A stretch of DNA of 64,000 bases from Rhizobium sp. FKL33. Its GTDB lineage: Bacteria; Pseudomonadota; Alphaproteobacteria; Rhizobiales; Rhizobiaceae. Within the stretch, counting starts at the first letter, position 1. Each line of letters opens with the position of its first letter. A program made the translations under genes and the position numbers. Location: NCBI RefSeq assembly GCF_005222915.1, contig NZ_STFX01000052.1, forward strand, positions 56,479-120,478, written 5' to 3'. Shown here in pieces: positions 1-7,555 of this stretch. The notes under the pieces are model-generated. The model saw only the letters and a list, made by a program, of their open reading frames with translations, did not search any database and was not told where the DNA came from.

Positions 1-198
1 CTTTGGACATTCCAGGGTGAAGTCATCGATGGAGAGGCGCGCGAACATTCGATCGGCATGATCGGCGCGGCAACCCTGTTACTGGTGGTCCATACGGGTC
101 GCGATCGCAATGGCCAAGAAATCATCCGCATCATCAGCGCCCGTCGGGCCACGGCTCGGGAAGCGCATGTTTACCGACATGGACGAGATGTCCGCTGA
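1..198 (+). CDS. brnT: BrnT family toxin, 3' part only (type II toxin-antitoxin)
   Basis: This is the C-terminal part of a BrnT ribonuclease-like toxin; the 5' end lies outside the window. Reading from base 1 in frame 1 gives an open frame of 65 codons ending in TGA. It carries the family's C-terminal signature: a GEAREHSIG-like stretch, a hydrophobic LLLVVHTGRD strand, then EIIRIISARRAT close to the end. BrnT toxins inhibit translation by cutting RNA and are neutralised by BrnA, whose gene follows and overlaps this one. The family call rests on the motifs and on the partner. Whether the missing N-terminal half is intact cannot be judged. Confidence 0.85.
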   Translation, partial: LWTFQGEVIDGEAREHSIGMIGAATLLLVVHTGRDRNGQEIIRIISARRATAREAHVYRHGRDVR

Positions 199-451
199 GC
201 TTCAGGCGGAACTCGCCGCGCTTGAAGCGAAAGGCGATCGGGACATCGACACCAGCGATGCGCCTGAAATGTCGATGGAACAGATGTTTGCGGGGCGTCG
301 CCGGTCGGGCTCCGGCGTAGGATTGGTTTCGATTGATCCCGACATCCTGGCCGATTTTCGGCGCACAACCGGGCAGGATGATCCGACCACAGAGATCAAT
401 CGTGTGCTGCGCGCTTATACGAAGACCCTGGAACGCAATCCTGCCGAATAG
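110..451 (+). CDS. brnA: BrnA family antitoxin
   Basis: Antitoxin partner of the BrnT fragment just upstream. The last half (about residues 70-113) has the BrnA-type DNA-binding segment: VSIDPDILADFRR, then a TEINRVLRAYTKT helix, as in ribbon-helix-helix/BrnA antitoxins that bind toxin and autorepress the operon. The coordinates use the longest frame (113 residues), which overlaps brnT by 89 bases. The ATG at 167 is an attractive alternative because GGGAAG lies just upstream of it and the overlap would fall to 32 bases. The N-terminal residues before Met20 are encoded opposite a conserved part of brnT, so their sequence carries little information. A GNAT gene begins 6 bases after the stop. 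Confidence 0.8.
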   Translation: MAKKSSASSAPVGPRLGKRMFTDMDEMSAELQAELAALEAKGDRDIDTSDAPEMSMEQMFAGRRRSGSGVGLVSIDPDILADFRRTTGQDDPTTEINRVLRAYTKTLERNPAE

Positions 452-457
452 ACCGAC

Positions 458-1024
458 ATGCTCATCCTGAAAACGCCCCGCCTCATCATCCGCAACTGGC
501 GCGATGACGACCGCGATCTCTTCCATGAGATCAATTCCGATCCGGTGGTGATGGAGTATTTCCCGCATCGCCGCGACCGGGCGGAATCGGACGCCCTGTT
601 CGATTTCAATCGCAGCCGTATCACCGAACGCGGCTTCGGCTTCTACGCCCTGGCGCTCGCCGAGACGGATGAGCCGATCGGATTTTGCGGGCTGGCGCTA
701 GTTACCGTTTCAGGGATTTTTGCAGATGACGCGATCGAGATCGGCTGGCGGCTGGCGCATCGCCATTGGGGCAAGGGCTATGTGACGGAGGCGGGACGCG
801 CGCTGCTGCGCTATGGCTTCGAGACGCGGGGCCTCGACGAAATCGTCAGCTTCGCCGTCACCCAAAACCGGCGCTCGACCGCCGTCATGGAGCGGATCGG
901 CCTCAAGCGTCAGCCGGAACGGGATTTCGATTCTCCGCGCATTCCTGACGACATGCCGCATCTGAAACGCCATGCCGTCTATGCGCTCACGGCGGAGGAA
1001 TGGCGCGCCGCGCCGCTCGCCTGA
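458..1024 (+). CDS. GNAT family N-acetyltransferase (RimJ/RimL type)
   Basis: A 188-residue acetyltransferase of the RimJ/RimL-like GNAT group, which transfer acetyl from acetyl-CoA to amino groups of proteins or small molecules. Features are the N-terminal TPRLIIRNWRDDD strand-helix, the central EIGWRLAHRHWGKGYVTEA acetyl-CoA loop, and the VTQNRRSTAVMERIGLK segment that ends the fold in this group. It starts 6 bases after the brnA stop and may be cotranscribed with the toxin-antitoxin pair, but it is a full-length stand-alone enzyme and not a TacT-type toxin. Its substrate cannot be predicted. It converges with degP, whose stop is 10 bases away. Confidence 0.85.
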   Translation: MLILKTPRLIIRNWRDDDRDLFHEINSDPVVMEYFPHRRDRAESDALFDFNRSRITERGFGFYALALAETDEPIGFCGLALVTVSGIFADDAIEIGWRLAHRHWGKGYVTEAGRALLRYGFETRGLDEIVSFAVTQNRRSTAVMERIGLKRQPERDFDSPRIPDDMPHLKRHAVYALTAEEWRAAPLA

Positions 1025-1034
1025 CCTCCCGCTG

Positions 1035-2606
1035 CTATTCGAGCGGAACCGCCACCAGCCGCAACTCGCCCTTGGCGTTGGCGATCATCAGATAGGCGTT
1101 GCGGCGATCGTTTTCCTTGAGGCCGGCCAGCTTTTCCGCCAGTTGCTCCGGCGTATCGACGAAATCCTGCGCGACCTCGACGATCACGTCGCCCTTGCGG
1201 ATACCCTTGGCATAGGCCTCGGTGTCCTCGGGCGCGTCGAGCACCAGAACGCCCTCGACGGATTCCGGGATCTTCAATTCCTTGCGATTTTCCGGCGTCA
1301 GCGCTGCGACCGTCAATCCCAGCGTATCGTCAGGGGTGATGCCGGCCGGCTTGTCGCCCTTGTCCGCGTCATCGGCCTTGCCGGCGTCGGGCTCAGGATT
1401 GGTTGCAGCCGCCTCGTCGGTCTTCGCCTTGGCGTCTTCTTCCGGCTGGCGGGCCAGCGTCACCTTGATCGTCATCTCCGCGCCGTCGCGCAGGATGACC
1501 ATGTCGAGCGGCTTGCCGATCGGGCTTTCGGCGACGATGCGGGTAAGATCGCGCATTTCACGCACGTCGAAGCCGTCGAGCTTGAGCACGATGTCGCCGG
1601 TCTTCAACACGCCGTTGTCGACCGGTCCCCCCTTGATGACGCCGGAGATCAGCGCGCCGCGCGGCGTCTCGAGTTTCAACGTGTCGATCATGTCCTCGGT
1701 GACGGGCTGAATACGCACGCCGAGCCAGCCGCGCCGCGTTTCGCCATAGAGCCGGAGCTGGTTGACGACATTCGCGGCAATCTCCGTCGGCACTGCGAAG
1801 CCGATGCCGATCGACCCGCCGGTCGGAGAGATGATGGCGGTGTTGATGCCGATCACCTCGCCATGCATGTTGAACAGCGGACCGCCGGAATTGCCTCGGT
1901 TGATGGCGGCGTCGGTCTGGATGAAATTGTCATAGGGCCCGGCATTGATGTTGCGGTTGCGGGCCGAGATGATGCCGACCGACACCGAACCGCCGAGACC
2001 GAACGGATTGCCGATCGCCATCACCCAGTCGCCGATCCGCATCTTGCGGGAATCGCCGAGCCGCACGAAGCGCAGCGGCTTCTTGGGCTCGACCTTGAGC
2101 ACCGCGAGGTCGGTCTTGGTGTCGGTGCCGACGAGCTTCGCCTTGAGCTTCGAGCCATTGGCGAAATTGACCTCGATATCGGTGGCGCCTTCAATGACGT
2201 GGTTGTTGGTGACGATATAGCCGGCCGGATCGATCACGAAGCCGGAGCCGAGCGAACTGACTTTCTCGTTCGAGTCGGTGTTGCCGTCCTTCTTCTTGAA
2301 ATAGTCGTCGAACAGATCCTGGAAGGGCGAGCCTTCCGGCAGGTTCGGCGAGGGGAATCCCTGATCCGCCTCCGCGCCATCGGACTTGGCGTTCTGCAGG
2401 ATGGCGATGTTGACCACGGCGTCGGTGAGGCTTTCCGCCAGATCCGCCACGGATTCGGGACCGTGATCGCGCGCGGTCGATTGGGCCTCCTGCGCGGAAA
2501 GCGCCGCTGGCGACAGAACGGCTCCGCATGCGATCGTCGCCGTCGCCGCGAGCGTCACCGCCCGTCGCGCGCCGAACCTGCCGACGCCCTTACCTTCTGC
2601 TTTCAT
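1035..2606 (-). CDS. degP: Periplasmic serine endoprotease DegP/HtrA (Do family)
   Basis: A 523-residue HtrA/Do protease that degrades or refolds misfolded envelope proteins in the periplasm. The N-terminus has a basic segment and a hydrophobic signal peptide ending near SAQ (residue 39). The trypsin-like domain shows all three catalytic residues: His136 in TNNHVIEGA, Asp166 in KTDLAVLKV and Ser240 in RGNSGGPLF. Two PDZ domains follow: about residues 300-380 (GWLGVRIQPV onward) and 430-520, separated by an acidic, alanine-rich linker. It is the last gene of the thyA-folA-hflK-hflC-degP run, all on the minus strand, but a long hairpin separates it from hflC. Assignment to DegP rather than DegQ is by general resemblance. 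Confidence 0.93.
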   Translation of the reverse strand: MKAEGKGVGRFGARRAVTLAATATIACGAVLSPAALSAQEAQSTARDHGPESVADLAESLTDAVVNIAILQNAKSDGAEADQGFPSPNLPEGSPFQDLFDDYFKKKDGNTDSNEKVSSLGSGFVIDPAGYIVTNNHVIEGATDIEVNFANGSKLKAKLVGTDTKTDLAVLKVEPKKPLRFVRLGDSRKMRIGDWVMAIGNPFGLGGSVSVGIISARNRNINAGPYDNFIQTDAAINRGNSGGPLFNMHGEVIGINTAIISPTGGSIGIGFAVPTEIAANVVNQLRLYGETRRGWLGVRIQPVTEDMIDTLKLETPRGALISGVIKGGPVDNGVLKTGDIVLKLDGFDVREMRDLTRIVAESPIGKPLDMVILRDGAEMTIKVTLARQPEEDAKAKTDEAAATNPEPDAGKADDADKGDKPAGITPDDTLGLTVAALTPENRKELKIPESVEGVLVLDAPEDTEAYAKGIRKGDVIVEVAQDFVDTPEQLAEKLAGLKENDRRNAYLMIANAKGELRLVAVPLE

Positions 2607-2678
2607 ACCGTAACCCTCACCAAGCCGGGCGCGCCTCGCCCGGAATCAGGCTGGCAGCATGCACGTCATTTTTGACGA

Positions 2679-2710
2679 AGAAGGGGCTGCTGGCTAGAGC
2701 AACCCCTTCT
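2679..2710 (-). terminator. Strong hairpin between hflC and degP
   Basis: A 13-bp stem (AGAAGGGGCTGCT paired with AGCAACCCCTTCT, one G-U pair) closes a 6-base loop. It lies 31 bases beyond the hflC stop and upstream of the degP start, both on the minus strand. No long T-run follows in the minus direction, although TTCGTCAAAAA lies next to it, so it may be a weak terminator, an attenuator or an mRNA-stabilising/processing site that sets the hflC:degP ratio. A second small hairpin (CGTCA-TTTT-TGACG) lies immediately downstream. The structure is seen directly; its function is inferred. Confidence 0.5.
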
Positions 2711-2741
2711 CAACTGATTAAATTCGCCGTGAGCGGCGGAT

Positions 2742-3650
2742 TTATTGCGCCGGCGCCGGCGCTGTTTCCGATTTCGGAACTTCGCTGTTGAAGTACTGGA
2801 AGAATTCCGAGTTCGGCGACAGCACGAGGGTCGAGTCCCCCGACCCCAGCGACTGCTGATAGGCCTGCATCGAGCGGTAGAAGGCGTAGAATTCCGGATC
2901 GCGGGAGAAAGCCTCGCCATAGATGCGGTTGCGCTCGGCTTCGCCCTGACCGCGGAGGATCTGCGCGTCCTTGCTGGCGGCGGCGACGATTTCCACCTTG
3001 CCGCGATCAGCCACGGCCCGACGACGCTGGGCGCCTTCGTTACCGCGTGCGCGGATCGCTTCGGCTTCCGCCAGACGCTCGGCTTTCATGCGGTCGAAGG
3101 TCTGCTGCGAAACTTCCTTGGTGAGATCCGTGCGGCGGATGCGGACATCGGTGATGGTGAGGCCGAGGGACTCCGCATCCTTGGTGATGTCGTTGCGCAC
3201 TTCCTTCATCATCGAGGCGCGCTCGTTGGACAGAGCGGCTTCGAAGCCGCGCAGACCGTAGACGCGGCGCAGAGCCGAATCGAGGCGGGTGCGCAGCCGG
3301 CTTTCAGCCTGCACGACGTCACCGGCGGCGATTTCGCGGAACAGCCGGGCATTGGTGATCTTGTAGACCAGGAAGGCGTCGACTTCATAGAATTTGCCGC
3401 CTGACACCTGCACGCGCATATTGTCGAGGTCCAGACGCAGTTCCTGGTTCGACACATACTGGACGCGGTCGGCGTCGAGGAAGGCGAAGGGCATCTTGAA
3501 ATAGATGCCGGGTTCGGTCTTCACGTCGGTGATCTGACCAAAGCGGATGACGATCGCCTGCTGGCGGGCGTTGACAATGAAGAAAGACGAAAACAGCCCG
3601 ACGACGATGACGAACAGGCCAATGGCCGCGAAAGCGAGACGATTGGTCAT
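2742..3650 (-). CDS. hflC: FtsH protease modulator HflC
   Basis: A 302-residue SPFH/stomatin-like membrane protein that forms the HflKC complex around the FtsH protease and tunes membrane-protein turnover. A single N-terminal membrane segment (about residues 6-27) is followed by NARQQAIVIRFGQI, the usual start of the SPFH domain, then a long charged helical region (about residues 180-260) with many Arg/Glu/Ala, and the FYAFYRSMQAYQQSL segment typical of HflC. Its start overlaps the hflK stop by 4 bases (ATGA), implying translational coupling. In many rhizobia a short DUF2065 gene follows hflC; the 135-base gap here is too small for it. Confidence 0.95.
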   Translation of the reverse strand: MTNRLAFAAIGLFVIVVGLFSSFFIVNARQQAIVIRFGQITDVKTEPGIYFKMPFAFLDADRVQYVSNQELRLDLDNMRVQVSGGKFYEVDAFLVYKITNARLFREIAAGDVVQAESRLRTRLDSALRRVYGLRGFEAALSNERASMMKEVRNDITKDAESLGLTITDVRIRRTDLTKEVSQQTFDRMKAERLAEAEAIRARGNEGAQRRRAVADRGKVEIVAAASKDAQILRGQGEAERNRIYGEAFSRDPEFYAFYRSMQAYQQSLGSGDSTLVLSPNSEFFQYFNSEVPKSETAPAPAQ

Positions 3651-4735
3651 TTCTGCGTCTCCTTCTGGACCGGCTGGGTCAGCTGGTTGAGCGGCAGCAG
3701 CGGCACGACGCCATTCTGACCGCCGTTCGAGTCGGTGATGACCTTCTTGGAGTTCTGCAGCACCTGCTCCATGGTTTCCAGATAGAGACGCTTTCGGGTG
3801 ATGTCCGGAGCCTTCTTGTATTGCTCATAGACCGACAGGAAGCGCTGTCCCTCGCCTTCCGCTTCCTTGACGACGCGGTTCTTGTAGGCTGCGGCTTCTT
3901 CGCGGATCTTGGCGGCCTCACCATTCGCCTGGCCACGAACCTGGTTGGCGTATTGGTTGGACTGCTCGATCATCTTGTCTTCGTCCTGCTCGGCGCGCTG
4001 GACTTCATCAAAGGCGCTCGACACTTCCTTGGGCGGCGACACGTCTTCGATCGACACGGTGTTGACCACGACGCCGAGCTGATAGCGATCGGCGGTCTGC
4101 TGGATCGAGTCCTTGACTTCCTGCGCGACGGCCTGGCGGTTGTCGCGGAAAATGTCCTGCGCCGGACGACGGCCGACCATTTCGCGCATCACCGAATCCG
4201 CCACCTGCGACAGCGTCTTGCCGGGCTCGGCGACATTGTAGAGATAGGCGCGCGGATCGCTGACCGAAAACAGCAGCGAGAACTGCACATTGACGATGTT
4301 CTGGTCGCCGGTGAGCATCAGGCCTTCGCCCTGGTCGCCGATGGCGCCGATCTTCTGCTGCTGTTCGGCGACATTGACCAGCTCTACGGTTTCGACCGGC
4401 CACATCACGAAATGCAGGCCCGGGCCCGAGATTTCTTCCTTGGGCTTGCCGAACAGCGACTCGACGCCGCGCTCGTCCGGCTGGACGGTGTAGACGGCGT
4501 TGAGCAGCCAGAACACTGCGAGCAGGATCACCACGATGACGACCACGCCGCCATTCATGCCGCCGGGGATCATGGTTTTCAACCGATCCTGGCTGCGCCG
4601 GATGATCTCGTCGAGATCCGGCGGCGTTCCGCCGCCGCGCGGCCGGTTCGGTCCCTGCCCCCAGGGACCCTGGTTTTTACCGCCGCCGCCGCCGCCCCAT
4701 GGGCCGCCGCCGCCGTTCTGATTGCTCCAGGGCAT
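3647..4735 (-). CDS. hflK: FtsH protease modulator HflK
   Basis: A 362-residue partner of HflC in the HflKC complex that surrounds FtsH in the inner membrane. The first 60 residues are Gly/Pro/Asn-rich (MPWSNQNGGGGPWGGGGGGK), a usual HflK cytoplasmic tail. One membrane segment follows (about 64-84), then VQPDERGVESLFGK and the SPFH domain, a long Glu/Lys/Ala helix (about 240-300) and a C-terminal KRLYLETMEQVLQNSKKVI segment. It lies between folA and hflC, 125 bases downstream of folA's neighbourhood on the same strand, so it may have its own promoter as well as read-through from thyA-folA. Confidence 0.95.
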   Translation of the reverse strand: MPWSNQNGGGGPWGGGGGGKNQGPWGQGPNRPRGGGTPPDLDEIIRRSQDRLKTMIPGGMNGGVVVIVVILLAVFWLLNAVYTVQPDERGVESLFGKPKEEISGPGLHFVMWPVETVELVNVAEQQQKIGAIGDQGEGLMLTGDQNIVNVQFSLLFSVSDPRAYLYNVAEPGKTLSQVADSVMREMVGRRPAQDIFRDNRQAVAQEVKDSIQQTADRYQLGVVVNTVSIEDVSPPKEVSSAFDEVQRAEQDEDKMIEQSNQYANQVRGQANGEAAKIREEAAAYKNRVVKEAEGEGQRFLSVYEQYKKAPDITRKRLYLETMEQVLQNSKKVITDSNGGQNGVVPLLPLNQLTQPVQKETQK

Positions 4736-4860
4736 TCACACCTCTTTTTGACAAACCTCAAGACCGACCATTCACGACAGCCGGTTTCCCGAACACTTTA
4801 TAGGTATCCACCCCTGGTGTTTCAACGACGAGCGCCAGAGAACAGCGTTTTTTGCTGAAA

Positions 4861-5379
4861 TTATGTCCCTGTGACGGATCGCCGCCGGTAAGTGACGAAC
4901 CGCGTCGGATAGTCGTCTTTTTCGCCAGCCGGCAATTCGTCCGGCTCCCCCGCCTCCCAGATCGCCGGATCTATGGCCGGAAAGAAAGTGTCGCCGTCGA
5001 TCTCGGCGAGAATATGGGTGACATGCAGGAGATCGGCCGTGTCGATGGCGATGCGATAGATCTCGCCGCCGCCGATCACGCAGATCTCGTCGACGCCGAG
5101 GCGCTTCGCCTCTTCCTTCGCAAGCGCAATGCCGGCTTGATAGTCATGAACGACGGAGACGCCGTCGGCGGAAAAGTCGCGATTGCGGGTGATGACGATG
5201 TTCGGCCGGCCGGGAAGCGGCCTGCCGATCGAGGCGTAGCATTTGCGTCCCATCACCACCGGCTTGCCCAAGGTCATCGCCTTGAAGCGCTTGAGATCGG
5301 AGGATTGACGCCAGGGCAGACCGTTGTCGCGCCCGATCACGCCATTCTCCGCCATGGCCACAACGACAGAGATCGTCAT
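4861..5379 (-). CDS. folA: Dihydrofolate reductase
   Basis: A 172-residue type I dihydrofolate reductase, which reduces dihydrofolate to tetrahydrofolate with NADPH. Landmarks are the start [16 protein letters not shown], the [17 protein letters not shown] substrate-site segment (with Trp and the acidic/Ser position of the active site), [18 protein letters not shown] for cofactor binding, and [14 protein letters not shown] near the C-terminus. Its ATG overlaps the thyA stop by 4 bases. That coupling makes sense because thymidylate synthase turns methylene-THF into dihydrofolate, which this enzyme recycles. Length is normal for the family. Confidence 0.96.
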   Translation of the reverse strand: MTISVVVAMAENGVIGRDNGLPWRQSSDLKRFKAMTLGKPVVMGRKCYASIGRPLPGRPNIVITRNRDFSADGVSVVHDYQAGIALAKEEAKRLGVDEICVIGGGEIYRIAIDTADLLHVTHILAEIDGDTFFPAIDPAIWEAGEPDELPAGEKDDYPTRFVTYRRRSVTGT

Positions 5380-6170
5380 ACCGCCACCGGCGCCTTGATG
5401 CTCTCATAGGCCTCGTAGCCCACGAGTTCGAAATCCTCGTAGCGGAAGCCGAAGATGTCCTTGACCCCGGGATTGATCTTCATGGTCGGCAGCGCTTTCG
5501 GCGTGCGGGTGAGCTGCAGCTTCGCCTGCTCGAAGTGGTTGGAATAGAGATGCGCGTCGCCCAGCGTGTGAACGAAATCGCCAGGCTTCAGCCCGGTCAC
5601 CTGCGCTGCCATCATGGTCAGTAGCGCATAGGCGGCGATGTTGAATGGCACGCCGAGGAAGATGTCCGCCGAGCGCTGATAGAGCTGGCAGGACAGCTTG
5701 CCTTCGGACACATAGAACTGGAACAGGCAATGGCAGGGCGGCAGCGCCATGCGCTCCACTTCGGCCGGGTTCCAGGCGGTGACGATATGACGGCGCGAAT
5801 TGGGATTGGTCTTGATGGATTCGATCACATTGGCGATCTGGTCGATCTGCCCTCCGTCGGGCGCCGGCCAGGAACGCCATTGCGATCCATAGACCGGGCC
5901 GAGATCGCCGTTTTCATCGGCCCACTCGTCCCAGATCGTCACGCCGTTTTCCTGCAGATAGCGGATATTGGTGTCGCCCTTGAGGAACCACAGGAGTTCG
6001 TGGATGATCGAGCGCAGATGCAGCTTCTTGGTGGTGACGAGCGGAAACCCTTCGGCGAGGTCGAAGCGCATCTGATAGCCGAACACGCCGCGCGTGCCGG
6101 TGCCTGTCCGGTCGCCGCGATCGGCGCCGCGCTCCAGCACATGGGCGAGAAGTTCGTGATATTGCTTCAT
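5376..6170 (-). CDS. thyA: Thymidylate synthase
   Basis: A 264-residue ThyA that methylates dUMP to dTMP using methylene-tetrahydrofolate. The start is placed at [15 protein letters not shown]; the frame extends six codons upstream but that part is not conserved. The catalytic cysteine is Cys146 in [10 protein letters not shown], the same number as in E. coli ThyA. Other family segments are [37 protein letters not shown], and [15 protein letters not shown]. It leads the thyA-folA pair and probably the whole block to degP. The divergent spacer of about 150 bases before the tmRNA gene should hold its promoter. Confidence 0.97.
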   Translation of the reverse strand: MKQYHELLAHVLERGADRGDRTGTGTRGVFGYQMRFDLAEGFPLVTTKKLHLRSIIHELLWFLKGDTNIRYLQENGVTIWDEWADENGDLGPVYGSQWRSWPAPDGGQIDQIANVIESIKTNPNSRRHIVTAWNPAEVERMALPPCHCLFQFYVSEGKLSCQLYQRSADIFLGVPFNIAAYALLTMMAAQVTGLKPGDFVHTLGDAHLYSNHFEQAKLQLTRTPKALPTMKINPGVKDIFGFRYEDFELVGYEAYESIKAPVAV

Positions 6171-6323
6171 GGCGGGCCTCCGGCGCAAAGAGCTCGTGCT
6201 GAGGAGCAGATATAGCCGACTTGCCGCCGCTCACAAGTTTGGAATGACGGCGGCCGAGGGTTATGCAGGGACGATTTTTTGTGACGGCGTGATGACAAGC
6301 GCTCCATTTTCTTGAGCGCCGCA

Positions 6324-6352
6324 CTTCCCAAGCCGGCAGCCACGCCCTATAT
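6324..6352 (+). promoter_or_regulatory. Probable promoter of the tmRNA gene
   Basis: A -10 element CTATAT (6347-6352) matches the rhizobial sigma70-type -10 consensus, and CTTCCC (6324-6329) lies 17 bases upstream as a partial match to CTTGAC. Transcription would begin near 6359, just before the conserved start of the permuted tmRNA. The -10 is convincing and the -35 is weak. Its position exactly upstream of ssrA is the main support. Confidence 0.5.
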
Positions 6353-6358
6353 AGACGC

Positions 6359-6705
6359 TGCCGGTTCGCCGGCTATGGCAATAAACGGGCGGTGCAATAA
6401 ACCCATTGGACCCGGGGGCGGTACCCGGCGCCTCCACCAAAAACGGCTCTCGAAGCGAGCCGTTTTTGATGGGGGCGAAATAGGATCGACAAGGGCGTAA
6501 AGATCGACTTTTTGCTCGGCATGATACCACCGTTATCGGGTCAACAGAGTAGTTGCAAACGACAACAACGCTCAGGGTTACGCTGTCGCTGCTTAATCGC
6601 GGTGCCAGAAACCCAAATTAAGTCCTTACGGGTAGCACTGTAAGGCGGGGCTCGGAGGCGCCTGGCAACAGAAGCCTCCACTTACCTTCCCACCCGCCAT
6701 GCACC
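6359..6705 (+). ncRNA. ssrA: Transfer-messenger RNA, circularly permuted (alphaproteobacterial two-piece tmRNA)
   Basis: tmRNA rescues stalled ribosomes by adding a degradation tag. The order is permuted: the acceptor piece comes first and ends CGCCTCC-A-CCA (6429-6439), then a hairpin spacer with CGGCTC/GAGCCG arms, then the 5' end of the coding piece GGGGGCG (6471-6477). The two pair into a 7-bp acceptor stem with the G3-U70 wobble that AlaRS recognises. The T arm is CCGGG-GGCGGTA-CCCGG. The tag reading frame runs 6555-6596 and encodes ANDNNAQGYAVAA followed by TAA. The mature RNA needs removal of the internal loop. The outer ends are approximate. sspB, for the ssrA-tag adaptor, begins about 80 bases downstream. 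Confidence 0.95.
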
Positions 6706-6788
6706 CGTCCGGACGACGAAAAGCTTTGCCAAAGCATCAGAAAATGGCATAGTCAGACCAACATCTGGAATTGGAAATGGGAATCGAC

Positions 6789-7295
6789 ATGGGGCAGGAT
6801 CACATCCGCTACGATATTTTGGCTCAGGATGCGCTGAGAGGCGTCATCCGCAAGGTGTTGTCGGAAGTCTCCGCCACGGGCAGCCTGCCGGGCGATCATC
6901 ATTTCTTCATTACCTTCCTCACTCAGGCGTCGGGCGTGCGTCTGTCGCAGCATCTGAAGTCGAAATATCCCGAGCAGATGACCATCGTTGTCCAGCATCA
7001 GTTCTGGGATCTCAAGGTGCATGAGGCCTATTTCGAGATCGGCCTGAGCTTCTCCGACAAGCCCGAAAAGCTGACGATCCCGTTTGCCGCCGTGCGCGGT
7101 TTCTATGACCCCTCGGTGAATTTCGAACTCGAGTTCGACGTCTCCGTTGCGGAAGACGCCGGAGAAAGCGCCGAGATCACCGCCTATCCGGTGTCCACCG
7201 ACGAGCCCAAGACCACCGAAGGCGAAGCCAAGGGCGACGACGCCAAGGCCGGCGGCTCCGTGGTGTCGCTCGACGCCTTCCGCAAGAAGAACTGA
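6789..7295 (+). CDS. sspB: SspB-alpha, ClpXP adaptor for ssrA-tagged proteins
   Basis: A 168-residue alphaproteobacterial SspB, which binds ssrA-tagged substrates and delivers them to ClpXP. The start is set at MGQDHIRYDILAQDALRGV, where homologues begin; a second ATG 18 bases upstream is possible. The core (about 1-115) has the SspB pattern: VIRKVLSEV, GDHHFFITFLT, GVRLSQHLKSKYPEQMTIV, FWDLKVHEAYFEIGLSF, and TIPFAAVRGFYDPSVNFEL. The tail (about 120-168) is acidic and flexible, ending GSVVSLDAFRKKN; in SspB proteins the C-terminal end docks on ClpX. It lies directly downstream of ssrA, the gene that makes its ligand, and six bases before the DUF4169 gene. Confidence 0.95.
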   Translation: MGQDHIRYDILAQDALRGVIRKVLSEVSATGSLPGDHHFFITFLTQASGVRLSQHLKSKYPEQMTIVVQHQFWDLKVHEAYFEIGLSFSDKPEKLTIPFAAVRGFYDPSVNFELEFDVSVAEDAGESAEITAYPVSTDEPKTTEGEAKGDDAKAGGSVVSLDAFRKKN

Positions 7296-7301
7296 CGCGC
7301 C

Positions 7302-7493
7302 ATGGCGGCCGACATCATTAATCTCCGGCAGGCCCGCAAGGCGAAGGCCAGGGTTGAGAAAGACAAGACCGCCGAGCAGAACCGGGTGACGTTCGGACGC
7401 ACGAAAGCCGAAAAGCAGCTGACAAAGGCCCTGAACGACAAGGCCGAACGCGCGCTGGATCTGGGCAAGCTCGAGCGTCCGTCAGAGGATTGA
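7302..7493 (+). CDS. DUF4169 family small protein
   Basis: A 63-residue, highly charged Lys/Arg/Ala protein beginning MAADIINLRQARKAKAR and containing NRVTFGRTKAEKQ, which matches the DUF4169 family of rhizobia and relatives. No function is known. No signal peptide or membrane segment is seen; it looks like a cytosolic nucleic-acid- or protein-binding peptide. It starts six bases after sspB and is followed by a rho-independent terminator, so the unit is sspB-DUF4169. In related genomes the DUF4169 gene is, from memory, often followed by a ribbon-helix-helix gene; here such a gene lies 8 kb away at 15568-15801. Confidence 0.85.
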   Translation: MAADIINLRQARKAKARVEKDKTAEQNRVTFGRTKAEKQLTKALNDKAERALDLGKLERPSED

Positions 7494-7515
7494 AAATTCG
7501 GTGACGTTGGATGAT

Positions 7516-7543
7516 GGCGCGGCTGTTTTCGCCGCGCCTTTTT
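7516..7543 (+). terminator. Rho-independent terminator after sspB-DUF4169
   Basis: A perfect 8-bp GC-rich stem (GGCGCGGC paired with GCCGCGCC) with loop TGTTTTC, followed by TTTTT. It begins 22 bases after the DUF4169 stop and faces the convergent end of the metalloprotease gene. Confidence 0.85.
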
Positions 7544-7555
7544 GTTGGGCCGACG

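Noticed and set aside
972..2675. 567-codon open frame antisense to degP
   Set aside because: Opposite strand of a clearly functional protease; Arg/His/Asp-rich shadow composition typical of the reverse frame of a GC-rich gene, no family match.
6261..6530. Short open frames on both strands over the tmRNA
   Set aside because: The region folds and reads as tmRNA; the frames have no ribosome site and span the mature ends.
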